From contig NZ_CP113517.1 in NCBI RefSeq assembly GCF_024360925.2, forward strand, positions 2,728,001 to 2,792,000: a stretch of 64,000 bases of DNA, written 5' to 3'. A program made the translations under genes and the position numbers. Below are positions 9,528 through 17,222 of this stretch, piece after piece (the first letter of the stretch is position 1; every line of letters begins with the position of its first letter). Origin of the DNA: Methylomonas rapida (GTDB taxonomy: Bacteria > Pseudomonadota > Gammaproteobacteria > Methylococcales > Methylomonadaceae). The notes below the pieces were generated by a model. It was not told the origin of the DNA and ran no database searches. It was given only the letters and a program-made list of their open reading frames with translations.

Positions 9528-10979
9528 TTAAGGGCTTGGCCAAGCCACCCCGGATGCCGGCAACTGCGCCACAGTGCCGTAGTGTTTGGGCTTCACGGTG
9601 GTCATCAACTGCTGGTAAAACGCCATCAAGGTTTGTGGATTACCGTAGCGGCCGGCGATGGTGACGTATTCGTCCTGGATTTGCTCTCTAGCGTCCTTCA
9701 AGGCGTCCATCAGCAACTTGGCGTAGGCATGGTCGTTCATGTGCGCGGCGGTTTGTACGGCGTTCAGTAAATCGTTGACGATCAACTGAGCCAGTTCTAG
9801 GGCAATCACCGGTGCCGCTTCTTCGGCCCACAATTTGGCGATACCGGCGTCTTCCCGCGCCAAGTTATGGATCATGCCGCCGATGGCGTCCGGCACGGTT
9901 TGCATGAAGGCTTTTTCGCTATCGGTGATTTGACCGCTGTTGGTGGAGAATTTGTAGATCAAGCCGTTGCCGGTATTGGCCGAGCCCAACAGAATCTCCA
10001 TCACACGCTGTTTTAAGCCCACCAGATTGACATTCTGGACAATGGGTTTCAGACACTGATCAGCATCGTGTCCATCCGAACAGGTGTACATTTTGACGGT
10101 TTGATAACTATTGCCGGCGTCGTTGCCGTACATCAAATCTTTGATCCGCAATACCGGCGGCGGCGCGCTAATGGCATTATTCTCGCCTTTGCCGTCGGGC
10201 GCGGCTTGTGGGGCATCGACGATCACCGTGCCGGAAATGCTCATCGCCGCTTCAAGCAAACTGTTACCGCCAAACCGGAACCAGCCGCCGGCGTTCTGAT
10301 TGACCAAGGCCCGCCAGACCAGATTACCCTGAATGATTTTGGTCATGTCCGTCGGGTCGTTCTGTTTGACCTGCTGTACTGGATCACCCAGGGTACTGGT
10401 ATTGGTCCAGCTGGAAAAAACATCCGAAATGCCTTGGGTAAACGAGGCATTGGACAGATTGGTTTTGCTTTGCAAATCGAAAGCTTTAACCGTATCGTTG
10501 ACCAGGCCTTGCGCCAAGCGGCAAGAGTTGCTGAACATCTGGTTCATCTCCTGGATTTTCTTTTGCAGATCGGTCATCACCGAAGCACACCAGGGACACA
10601 TGGCACCGACCGCCAGTTGAAAGGCATAGCCTGAAGCATTGGCGGCCACATTGCGCATCAATTGCACGAACTGATTGAAGTTGATGAAACTGAAACTGCC
10701 GGCAAACAAATCGATGCCGCCGCAACCGGCACTGAACGACGGCGGCACAAACGAGACCAAATTGGCGTTGGTGATGCCATTGCGCGCCACCAGGCTACCG
10801 CCGGTAATCACGCCGCGGCGCTGGCCCAAATGCGCGGTCGGCGCCGTGAAATTGGTCATGGTGCCGAACATGCTGTCCATTTCCTGTTGCAGGTCGGCAT
10901 AGGCTGGAATGGAGCTCTCGACCAACAGAATCAACACCAGCACCTGGCGGTAGCGTATTAGCAGCGAAAACGAAGTCAT
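9528..10979 (-). CDS. traH: Conjugative pilus assembly protein TraH
   Basis: This is a 483-residue periplasmic or outer-membrane-associated protein with a signal peptide (about residues 1-28, cleaved after AYA). The TraH signature is clear: PSFSAGCGGIDLFAGSFSF at about 79-97, then QFVQLMRNVAANASGYAFQLA and a CPWC pair near 130. In F-type systems TraH is needed for pilus extension and works with TraF, TraW, TraU and TrbC. The start ATG overlaps the traF stop in an ATGA arrangement. Length and motifs are those of the family. Confidence 0.93.
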   Translation of the reverse strand: MTSFSLLIRYRQVLVLILLVESSIPAYADLQQEMDSMFGTMTNFTAPTAHLGQRRGVITGGSLVARNGITNANLVSFVPPSFSAGCGGIDLFAGSFSFINFNQFVQLMRNVAANASGYAFQLAVGAMCPWCASVMTDLQKKIQEMNQMFSNSCRLAQGLVNDTVKAFDLQSKTNLSNASFTQGISDVFSSWTNTSTLGDPVQQVKQNDPTDMTKIIQGNLVWRALVNQNAGGWFRFGGNSLLEAAMSISGTVIVDAPQAAPDGKGENNAISAPPPVLRIKDLMYGNDAGNSYQTVKMYTCSDGHDADQCLKPIVQNVNLVGLKQRVMEILLGSANTGNGLIYKFSTNSGQITDSEKAFMQTVPDAIGGMIHNLAREDAGIAKLWAEEAAPVIALELAQLIVNDLLNAVQTAAHMNDHAYAKLLMDALKDAREQIQDEYVTIAGRYGNPQTLMAFYQQLMTTVKPKHYGTVAQLPASGVAWPSP

Positions 10980-12001
10980 GGCGTGTTCCCAAAATGTGCA
11001 CTGCGTTGCAATGCCTGGATCAGTGATAGTGGATCTTGAGTGACCGCCGGGCTGATGCTACCGGCGGCCGGCAATAGCATCGGCGTGTTACGAATGCCCT
11101 GAGTGGTTTGGTATTGCGAGGCATCGATCCAACCGGCTTCTTTGGCGGCCAGTAGAATCCGACCTGTGATTTCTTCTAACGACAGCGCGCCTTGCGCCAA
11201 CGGTACGATTTGCTTGGGCGGTTTCATCAGAAACAGCGCCGGGGTTTGCTCAACCCCCAACATCGCCGCCTGACCGTTATCCCGTTTGAACTGACTGAAA
11301 AAGCCGTTCGGCATCGGTAAACCATCCAGCGACACGGGATAGATTTTGAAACCGTAAGCGTTTTCCAGCATCGCCAAAATCGGTGCCTGCACATGGCAAT
11401 AAGGGCAATTGGACCGAAAGAAGAACAAAATACCGGCTTGCGCGGCAATCGCTTTCAACGCGCGTTCGGCCACCACGCTGGCCTGATGATTGGCTTCATT
11501 GGCCGCATAGGTCGCCACCGGACGGCGCACCGTTTCGTCGAGTTGCGGATCGGACATCACCACGTAGCGCGCGGCGTTGGTAAAACGCTCGGCTTTATCC
11601 ATCATCACCCGCTGCAGGTAATAAAACGCCGCCACATTCTCGGGACTCGGATCGTCGATGGCCTGGTTCAGGTAATGCTCGAGGTTTTGCTTCAACCAGG
11701 CCGAGGACAGTGGTTGGGGTTGGTACTCCGCCGTGGCATTCGGTTCTGAAGCCGATTTTTCCGAAGCATTGACTTCAGGCTTTGACAATTCCGGAAGAGG
11801 TTCAGGTGGTTTTTCAGCTTGGATGTTCTTGACCGGCTCCGGCAACACCTCGTACCAAAACCAGCCGCGCTGTTTGTCTTCGAAATACGACAAAGCTTGC
11901 GACGGCAACGCCTCATCCCCGCAGACCATCGAGGTCGGCAGCGACAGAACGATCAGGAATGGAAGCAGGACGTTTTTTGGGCTCATAGCCGAATTGTCCA
12001 C
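10976..12001 (-). CDS. traF: Conjugative pilus assembly protein TraF (thioredoxin-like)
   Basis: The 341-residue product has an N-terminal signal segment (about 10-28), a Pro/Glu-rich linker (about 55-100), and a C-terminal thioredoxin-like domain with an intact CPYC active site at residues 199-202 (FFFRSNCPYCHVQAP). Many F-type TraF proteins lack the Cys pair, so the retained CPYC suggests real disulfide chemistry, in line with the dsbC gene in the second block. It is the first gene of the traF-H-G operon. A perfect 12-bp inverted repeat lies 21 bases before the start (12022-12055). Confidence 0.9.
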   Translation of the reverse strand: MDNSAMSPKNVLLPFLIVLSLPTSMVCGDEALPSQALSYFEDKQRGWFWYEVLPEPVKNIQAEKPPEPLPELSKPEVNASEKSASEPNATAEYQPQPLSSAWLKQNLEHYLNQAIDDPSPENVAAFYYLQRVMMDKAERFTNAARYVVMSDPQLDETVRRPVATYAANEANHQASVVAERALKAIAAQAGILFFFRSNCPYCHVQAPILAMLENAYGFKIYPVSLDGLPMPNGFFSQFKRDNGQAAMLGVEQTPALFLMKPPKQIVPLAQGALSLEEITGRILLAAKEAGWIDASQYQTTQGIRNTPMLLPAAGSISPAVTQDPLSLIQALQRSAHFGNTP

Positions 12002-12021
12002 TACCCCCCTGATTCGGTAGT

Positions 12022-12055
12022 TTGCGAAAACTCGCTAATTTTTGAGTTTTCGCAA
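12022..12055. promoter_or_regulatory. Palindromic operator-like site A upstream of traF
   Basis: Perfect 12-bp arms, TTGCGAAAACTC and GAGTTTTCGCAA, are separated by 10 bases. The same core GTTTGCGAAAACTCG occurs in front of traI/lipoprotein (14714) and, in reverse orientation, in front of traL (45680). A GTCAAAAAAAT tract follows both this copy and the 14.7-kb copy. The shared position before three transfer or replication operons suggests a regulator-binding site. No promoter elements are claimed. Confidence 0.65.
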
Positions 12056-12181
12056 GTTGGGTCAAAAAAATTGTGCCTTAAACGCCTGAATCAACGAAAA
12101 CCGCGAAAACATCGACTTCTCACGGCAGGCCGTCAATCGCAGCCGATTAAAATTCAGCGCGCAGAAGCAAGATGACGATGA

Positions 12182-12448
12182 AAAAACCTAGTGACATTGG
12201 CGTGACGATCGCCTTGGTGTGCCTGGTCTGGCGCGGCTAACCGAGGACCGGCGAGATCATGGCCGCCCTATACAGGGTTTTTCGTCCAATGTTCATACAG
12301 GGAAATGACTGACGATTAGAGTCGCCTCAAGGCCTGACAAGTCGTTGATTCGATGAGCCGTTTCGTTAAAAAACCTGGTTAGGCTTTTGACTCGGATTTT
12401 GACTTGCCCTGAACACGTAATTTTTCCCAAAAAAGTCACTAGGTTTTT
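12182..12448. other. Candidate oriT region with 14-bp inverted repeat
   Basis: AAAAACCTAGTGAC at 12182-12195 is repeated as a perfect inverse (GTCACTAGGTTTTT) at 12435-12448. Two more AAAAAACCTG copies lie at about 12367 and 12455. The stretch between traF and mobI (12002-12486) has no gene. In SXT-type elements oriT lies directly next to mobI, so this is the natural place for it here. The nick site is not identified. Confidence 0.45.
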
Positions 12449-12486
12449 GCAGCGAAAAAACCTGTGGTTAAGAAGAGGTTTTTGAC

Positions 12487-12957
12487 ATGAATCCGATCAC
12501 CGAATCGAACGATCGAATGGCCTATGCCGATGAACGCGTCATCGAGTGGCTGGCCGCCAACGTTGAAGGTCTGCATGGTCAGGCGCGTATGCTGGTCGAT
12601 GATTATTGGCGGCGAGTCAGCCAGGAACGCAAAAAATATCCGGCGTCTCAACGCGGCCGACTGGGTGTCCGAATCCGGCGCCGGGAGAGCGCTTATTCTT
12701 TCACCATCGAGTGGTTTTTGATTGCCTCGCTGTCGATCGATGGACAAAACAAACCGGTGACGCAATACCTCAAAAAGGGCAAAGGCTACCGCTATCCCTT
12801 GCAGCAGGTTCTGAAAAAAGAGCCCGATTGGGAAGCCGCATTGGTGGAGGAATTCGAGAACGAGTTTGCCGACCTGCGCAAACAAGTCGATTTATTGGGC
12901 AAGTTCCGAGATGCCTTTCACCGCTGTCGGCGTGGACTGCGTGAAGGCCTGGATTGA
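12487..12957 (+). CDS. mobI: MobI-like conjugative mobilisation protein
   Basis: The 156-residue soluble, basic protein has the central pattern I associate with MobI of IncA/C and SXT elements: ARMLVDDYWRRV at about 37-48, GRLGVRIRRR at about 58-67 and SFTIEWF at about 71-77, with a charged helical C-terminus. MobI works with the MOB-H relaxase TraI at oriT and is needed to start transfer. Context agrees: a repeat-rich non-coding stretch lies upstream and the relaxase gene is 1.8 kb downstream. The start follows GAAGAGG by about nine bases. The family call is from memory of the motif, so moderately sure. Confidence 0.7.
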   Translation: MNPITESNDRMAYADERVIEWLAANVEGLHGQARMLVDDYWRRVSQERKKYPASQRGRLGVRIRRRESAYSFTIEWFLIASLSIDGQNKPVTQYLKKGKGYRYPLQQVLKKEPDWEAALVEEFENEFADLRKQVDLLGKFRDAFHRCRRGLREGLD

Positions 12958-12993
12958 TCGGCAATCTGTTGCGGATGCCATGTTGGCACGAAG

Positions 12994-13328
12994 TTATCCA
13001 CAGGGGCGTAGCCCCTTATATAGATTAAAAAAAGATTATAAATAGATTAGCACCCGTTTTTTCGTGTCGTTAAAAATCGCTGCAGCCCACGCCGGACAAG
13101 GCCTGCAGCGATTCGAAAAAATGAGACGAGCGTTAGTCGAATGCCGTGTGTTTTGTCAGTCGAATGCCGTGCTTTGCGTTAGCCGAATGCCGTGGGGTGT
13201 CAGTCGAATGCCGTTACCTTGTTAGCCGAATGCCGTGTCTCTGTCAGTCGAATGCCGTGTGCCCGTCAGCCGAATGCCGTGTCGGGGCGGCATTGACCGG
13301 TCCAAATAGGCGTCAGTCGAATGCCGTG
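12994..13328. other. Vegetative replication origin (oriV) region
   Basis: The stretch holds the parts of an iteron origin in order: a perfect DnaA box TTATCCACA (12994-13002), a short hairpin AGGGGC-GTA-GCCCCT (13002-13016), an A/T-rich tract (13016-13050), an 11-bp inverted repeat AATCGCTGCAG/CTGCAGCGATT (13075-13113), and eight iterons (13132-13328). The trfA-like gene ends 10 bases beyond. It lies between mobI and trfA, inside the transfer region. Confidence 0.8.
13132..13328 (+). repeat. Eight iterons of the plasmid origin
   Basis: Direct repeats of the 17-bp core GTYAGYCGAATGCCGTG start at 13132, 13155, 13178, 13199, 13221, 13243, 13265 and 13312. The first seven are spaced 21-23 bp, that is about two helical turns; the last is set apart by 47 bp. 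Copy 4 ends in GTTA rather than GTG. An inverted half copy (GCGGCATTGAC) lies at about 13286. They are the expected binding sites for the TrfA-like protein. Confidence 0.9.
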
Positions 13329-13337
13329 CCCTTTCGT

Positions 13338-14204
13338 TCAATTGCGTGTCATCTCAAGATGCCGTTTTTGCGTCGGTGTCGGCTGTTTTTTGACCTTGAC
13401 GACATCCTCATCGATCTCGAACGCCTCCAAAGCGCCGATCGTGACCAAGGCTTGCAAGGCTTTCCGCATTCGCAGTTTGAAATCCCTGGGGTTTTGCGTG
13501 CTACTGCCACTCAGTTGGTAGAGGGTTTGCAGTTTCAACGGATACGGTGCCGCATGCGACGACAAAAAGCCATGCAGCCATAACGCCAGGGGGTGTTTAC
13601 GCAATAGCTGCCGCTGCTCGAATTCGATATGGGTATAACCGTCTTCGAACAGGCGTAACATCGACTCGGTCAGTTCCACCACATAGCGCTGAGTCGACTC
13701 GTCGCGGTGGTAGCGCAAAAAGCCCTTTTCACCAAAGGTCTGTCGGCCGTGGTAGGTGATTTCAACGAAGGCACCGCCCAAACGCGCCATGGATTCTTTT
13801 AGCCATTCGTGCTGACTTTTGCCGGTCGAGCGGCCCAGCGCCGTCAGCAAGGCATGGGCACTGAAGGTCACGCTAAAGCCCGGCAATTGTGTTCTGGACA
13901 GATGCACGATCTGCATCCAGACATCCAGGTCGGACTGATTCAATTGAACCCCCAGATAACGGACTTCGATACCATCGACAGCCGCCAGTAAGGTGCGCTT
14001 TTTGTACGCTATCCGTTCATTGCCCTGCACACCGGCAAACAAGGCACTGCGCAAACAGGCATTCGGCGTGCCGCGCATGCCGGCAGGCCAACTGGGCAGA
14101 GTGTCTAGCGGCTCAACACGTCGTGGTTGGGCTTTCTTGCGCTCCGTCAGCAACTGGAAGCGTTCGGTCAGATTGGTCAGTGAGGTCGCTGTTGGTTGAG
14201 TCAT
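13338..14204 (-). CDS. trfA: TrfA-like plasmid replication initiator
   Basis: The 288-residue product looks like the TrfA family of IncP-type replication initiators: PNACLRSALFAGVQG near residues 50-65, SFSV/TFSAHALLTALGRSTG near 120-140, and winged-helix-like segments to about 265, with a basic Lys-rich tail. I chose the ATG at 14204 because GTGAGG lies five bases before it; a GTG two codons earlier is an alternative. It follows the lipoprotein gene almost without a gap. Eight iterons and a DnaA box lie just past its 3' end. The protein should bind the iterons, open the origin and control copy number. Confidence 0.85.
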   Translation of the reverse strand: MTQPTATSLTNLTERFQLLTERKKAQPRRVEPLDTLPSWPAGMRGTPNACLRSALFAGVQGNERIAYKKRTLLAAVDGIEVRYLGVQLNQSDLDVWMQIVHLSRTQLPGFSVTFSAHALLTALGRSTGKSQHEWLKESMARLGGAFVEITYHGRQTFGEKGFLRYHRDESTQRYVVELTESMLRLFEDGYTHIEFEQRQLLRKHPLALWLHGFLSSHAAPYPLKLQTLYQLSGSSTQNPRDFKLRMRKALQALVTIGALEAFEIDEDVVKVKKQPTPTQKRHLEMTRN

Positions 14205-14211
14205 ACGCACC

Positions 14212-14655
14212 TCACTTTTTCAAACTACGCGGATCGCAATGCCGGGTCGGATCGATCGGCGGCAGCGGGGTTTTCTCGATCCATTCGCGCTCGGCTGCAG
14301 TCAGATCGAGCTGGTGATGGCAGTATTTGCGCCAGGCGCGCTCTACCGCCTGAGGGTCGGGTGTAACCGAGAGCTCATCGCGGTTCTCTCCCTCGACGGT
14401 GGCCTCGGTGGCTATCGACAAGACCGGATCCTCCAGCCTGACCACATGTTCGATGGACGATCCACACAATACCGAGCCTCCCAAACGACTTGGCTGCCGG
14501 GTGACATCCAGACGCCACGCCTCGGATGCGGCGGCGGGAATCAGGGATTCGATGACGGTTTCGCCGACTTGAGCAGGCGGCGTTGGTAAGGTGCTACAAC
14601 CCACGCTGAGCAAGGTGGGCAAGATGGCGGCAAACGGGGCAATGCGCATGTTCAT
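14212..14655 (-). CDS. Lipoprotein of the transfer/replication region
   Basis: The 147-residue product starts with a lipoprotein signal (LLSVGC, Cys at residue 20) and has two further Cys and a Trp/basic-rich C-terminal half. I do not recognise the family. It is cotranscribed with trfA: its TGA lies seven bases before the trfA ATG. The operator-like site B is upstream, shared with the divergent traI. A lipoprotein at this spot might act in envelope anchoring or surface/entry exclusion, but nothing in the sequence proves it. Confidence 0.7.
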   Translation of the reverse strand: MNMRIAPFAAILPTLLSVGCSTLPTPPAQVGETVIESLIPAAASEAWRLDVTRQPSRLGGSVLCGSSIEHVVRLEDPVLSIATEATVEGENRDELSVTPDPQAVERAWRKYCHHQLDLTAAEREWIEKTPLPPIDPTRHCDPRSLKK

Positions 14656-14713
14656 GTCGTCTCCAAAACAGTAAGAAGACTCGACACAGTAAGCACTATT
14701 TTTTTGGGCTCGT

Positions 14714-14747
14714 TTGCGAAAACTCGATAATTATGCGTTTTTCGCAG
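14714..14747. promoter_or_regulatory. Palindromic operator-like site B between lipoprotein and traI
   Basis: TTGCGAAAACTCGATAATT followed by an imperfect inverse arm (GCGTTTTTCGCAG). The left half is nearly identical to site A. The tail GACTCAAAAAAATG also resembles the one after site A. It lies in the divergent gap, 59 bases from the lipoprotein start and 37 from the traI start, so it could control both. Confidence 0.6.
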
Positions 14748-14783
14748 ATTGACTCAAAAAAATGACTGGCATGATAGCGAGTC

Positions 14784-17222
14784 ATGAAAACCACGCTTTC
14801 AACGTTCTCGATCCCTTGGCTGCAACGTTTCTTCGTTGCCGGTAAACCTGCGCCTGAGTTAAATCCAGCCAGCCCGGAGGAAGAGATACCGCGGTATCCG
14901 CCGTTCATGAAAGGCTTACCGGCTGCACCGGTGGCCCGTATTCTCGGCACACAAACCGAGTTGATCCAGGCTATCGAGCAGGCCTTGGCCTGTCCGGAAT
15001 CCCTGTTTCAAAGCATCGTGCTGCCGGTGATCGCGCGTTATGCGGCCTTCAGTCATCTGCTACCGGCGTCGGAATCGCACCACCATCGCGGCGCCGGCGG
15101 TTTGTTTCGGCATGGCTTGGAAGTCGCGCACTGGGCGACGTTGGCCTCCCAGGACTGTCTGTTTGCCACCGATGTCACGCCGAAGGCGCGTAAAGCGTTG
15201 GAACCGCGCTGGCGACTGGCGGTCTGTTTTGCCGGGTTGCTGCACGACATCGGCAAACCGGTATCGGACGTCGCCGTGATGGATAGACTGGGCGAACACA
15301 CCTGGAATCCTTGCGATGAAAACCTGGCCGATTGGGCATCGCAGCATCACATCGATCGTTATTTCTTACGCTGGCGAGAGAATCGTCACAAGCGTCATGA
15401 GCAGTTCTCGGCCCTGGTCATCGAACGGGTTTTGACCCGTGAAGCACGCGCCTACATTCTGGCCCCCGGTCCTGACATCATGCAGGCCATGCTGGAAACC
15501 ATCCACGATCTGGATCGCGGCTCGAAATGCTACGCACTGGTCATGGCGGCCGATTGCAGGAGTGTGGAACGGGATTTGAAAGCCCACTACCATGGCCTGG
15601 AATCGGCCATGGGCATGCCGGTCGAACGCTACCTGTGCGATGCGATGCGTCGACTGGTCAAATCGGGTCAATGGCAGGCCAATGAAAAAGGCGCCCGCAT
15701 CTGGCGTTTCCAGGAGGGTCTCCATATCGTCTGGCGCAGCGCCGTCAAAGACATGCTGGCTCTGCTGGACAAGGATCACATCCCCGGCATTCCCCGCGAT
15801 GAAGACACCCTGGCCGATATTTTGATCGAACGTGGGCTAGCTATTCCCAAAACCCTACCGAACGGCGGGCGGTTTCGCTATTGGCGCATGCAAACCGAAA
15901 CCCTGAATGGCAGCTTGTTCATGTTGCGCCTGGCCTCGATCGAACTGGTATACAGCGGCGAGCCGCCGGTGGCAGTGGATGGCATCGAAGTCAGTGATGA
16001 ACCGGAATCAATGTCTACCAACCCCGCCGCCGCCCAGTCCCAAACCACCAGCAAATCGGCTTCCGACAACAGTGGAGGCAAACGGCGAAAAGCGAAGACA
16101 CCTGACCATGCAATCGAGACAGCGAGCTCTGAACTCAATGTTGAGCAACTGGCTGAGTCGGTCATCCCGGAGGATTTAGCCGCCATATTAGCGATGGATG
16201 CCGAGGCCGACAGAGACCATGAGCTTCACGATCATGCCGGTCAAGTCTTGGACGATAGAAGTGATCAACACCAAAACGACACCACGCCCAACTCTTCGAC
16301 TAGCGGTTCGGAAGGCACGATTGAAGCAGAGGCAGCATCGGTCTCACCTCAAAATCCTGCTCCGGATCAAAGTAACGGTGCCAGACAATGGTTGGATGCA
16401 CAAGGCCAGGCAGGACACTGGCTGATTCAACTGGCCGGTATTGTCACGGCTAATCATTGGCGCTGGGGCACTGATCTTCTGGAGCATAAGGACCAATGCC
16501 TGCTCGCTTTTCCCCGAACAGCGGATGCCCTGCAACTCGAAGCCAATCAGTTCATCAAATGCCTGGACGATAAAGGCTGGTTAGTGATCGACGTGCTCTC
16601 ACCCATGCGCAAAATTCGGGAGATCGACAAAATCCGTGGCGTGTTACTCGCCAGCGAACCGAGTGCTATGTTCAAACGGCTGTTGGCGAGCACGCCCGTG
16701 TCCACCGCAAGTTTAGCGTCAGAGCCACTTGTCCCATCGGCAGTCGCCGGCAGCAGCAGTGCGTCAAAAACAATACATCGACCAACGACAACGGCACAGC
16801 AGACCGAGCAAGCATTATTACCGCAGCATCAGGTAGTCTTCGAGAATGCGCCTGCGACAGAAACGGCGCCGATTATCGTGGCTTCCCCGAGTAACACAAC
16901 ACCCACGCAGCCGTCTCGGTCCTCCAGTAAGCGGCAGGCCATCCAACTTGAATCCTCTGCCTCACGATCGGAATCCAGCGCGCCTCCAAAACAAAACCTC
17001 CGACAAGTCATCGAACACTGGATGGACGAATTGGCGCAAGCCGCGCCACTGCCGTCCATAGACGGAACCGACTCGGCATGGCTCGATGTCGAGGATCGGT
17101 CGATTGAGGCCTTGCTGCGAAACACACCCGGCTTGACCCGCACGCAGTTGATGCGGGCACTGGGTAGCCATGCCGATTTTCGAAGTATCGGTACCGTTTT
17201 GCAAATGCGGCGTAGACCATGA
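14784..17222 (+). CDS. traI: MOB-H family relaxase TraI
   Basis: The 812-residue protein begins with a TraI_2 domain. Its three-His segment (HHH at 99-101 in ESHHHRGAGGLFRHGLEVAHWA) and the HD-type LLHDIGKP at 152-159 are the metal-binding signatures of MOB-H relaxases such as SXT/R391 TraI. A low-complexity Ser/Thr/Gln-rich linker (about 405-530) leads to a TraI_2_C-like module (about 535-635), a second disordered linker, and a short helical C-terminal domain. It would nick oriT and stay bound to the 5' end of the transferred strand. The traD start overlaps its stop by four bases (ATGA). Confidence 0.92.
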   Translation: MKTTLSTFSIPWLQRFFVAGKPAPELNPASPEEEIPRYPPFMKGLPAAPVARILGTQTELIQAIEQALACPESLFQSIVLPVIARYAAFSHLLPASESHHHRGAGGLFRHGLEVAHWATLASQDCLFATDVTPKARKALEPRWRLAVCFAGLLHDIGKPVSDVAVMDRLGEHTWNPCDENLADWASQHHIDRYFLRWRENRHKRHEQFSALVIERVLTREARAYILAPGPDIMQAMLETIHDLDRGSKCYALVMAADCRSVERDLKAHYHGLESAMGMPVERYLCDAMRRLVKSGQWQANEKGARIWRFQEGLHIVWRSAVKDMLALLDKDHIPGIPRDEDTLADILIERGLAIPKTLPNGGRFRYWRMQTETLNGSLFMLRLASIELVYSGEPPVAVDGIEVSDEPESMSTNPAAAQSQTTSKSASDNSGGKRRKAKTPDHAIETASSELNVEQLAESVIPEDLAAILAMDAEADRDHELHDHAGQVLDDRSDQHQNDTTPNSSTSGSEGTIEAEAASVSPQNPAPDQSNGARQWLDAQGQAGHWLIQLAGIVTANHWRWGTDLLEHKDQCLLAFPRTADALQLEANQFIKCLDDKGWLVIDVLSPMRKIREIDKIRGVLLASEPSAMFKRLLASTPVSTASLASEPLVPSAVAGSSSASKTIHRPTTTAQQTEQALLPQHQVVFENAPATETAPIIVASPSNTTPTQPSRSSSKRQAIQLESSASRSESSAPPKQNLRQVIEHWMDELAQAAPLPSIDGTDSAWLDVEDRSIEALLRNTPGLTRTQLMRALGSHADFRSIGTVLQMRRRP

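Noticed and set aside
12439..12885. 148-codon minus-strand frame opposite mobI
   Set aside because: It is the antisense shadow of mobI, whose own frame has a recognisable motif and ribosome site.
13132..13328. Regularly spaced repeats as a CRISPR array
   Set aside because: The repeat is 17 bp and the spacing is only 4-6 bp of variable sequence; with a DnaA box and a trfA gene beside it, it is an iteron array.
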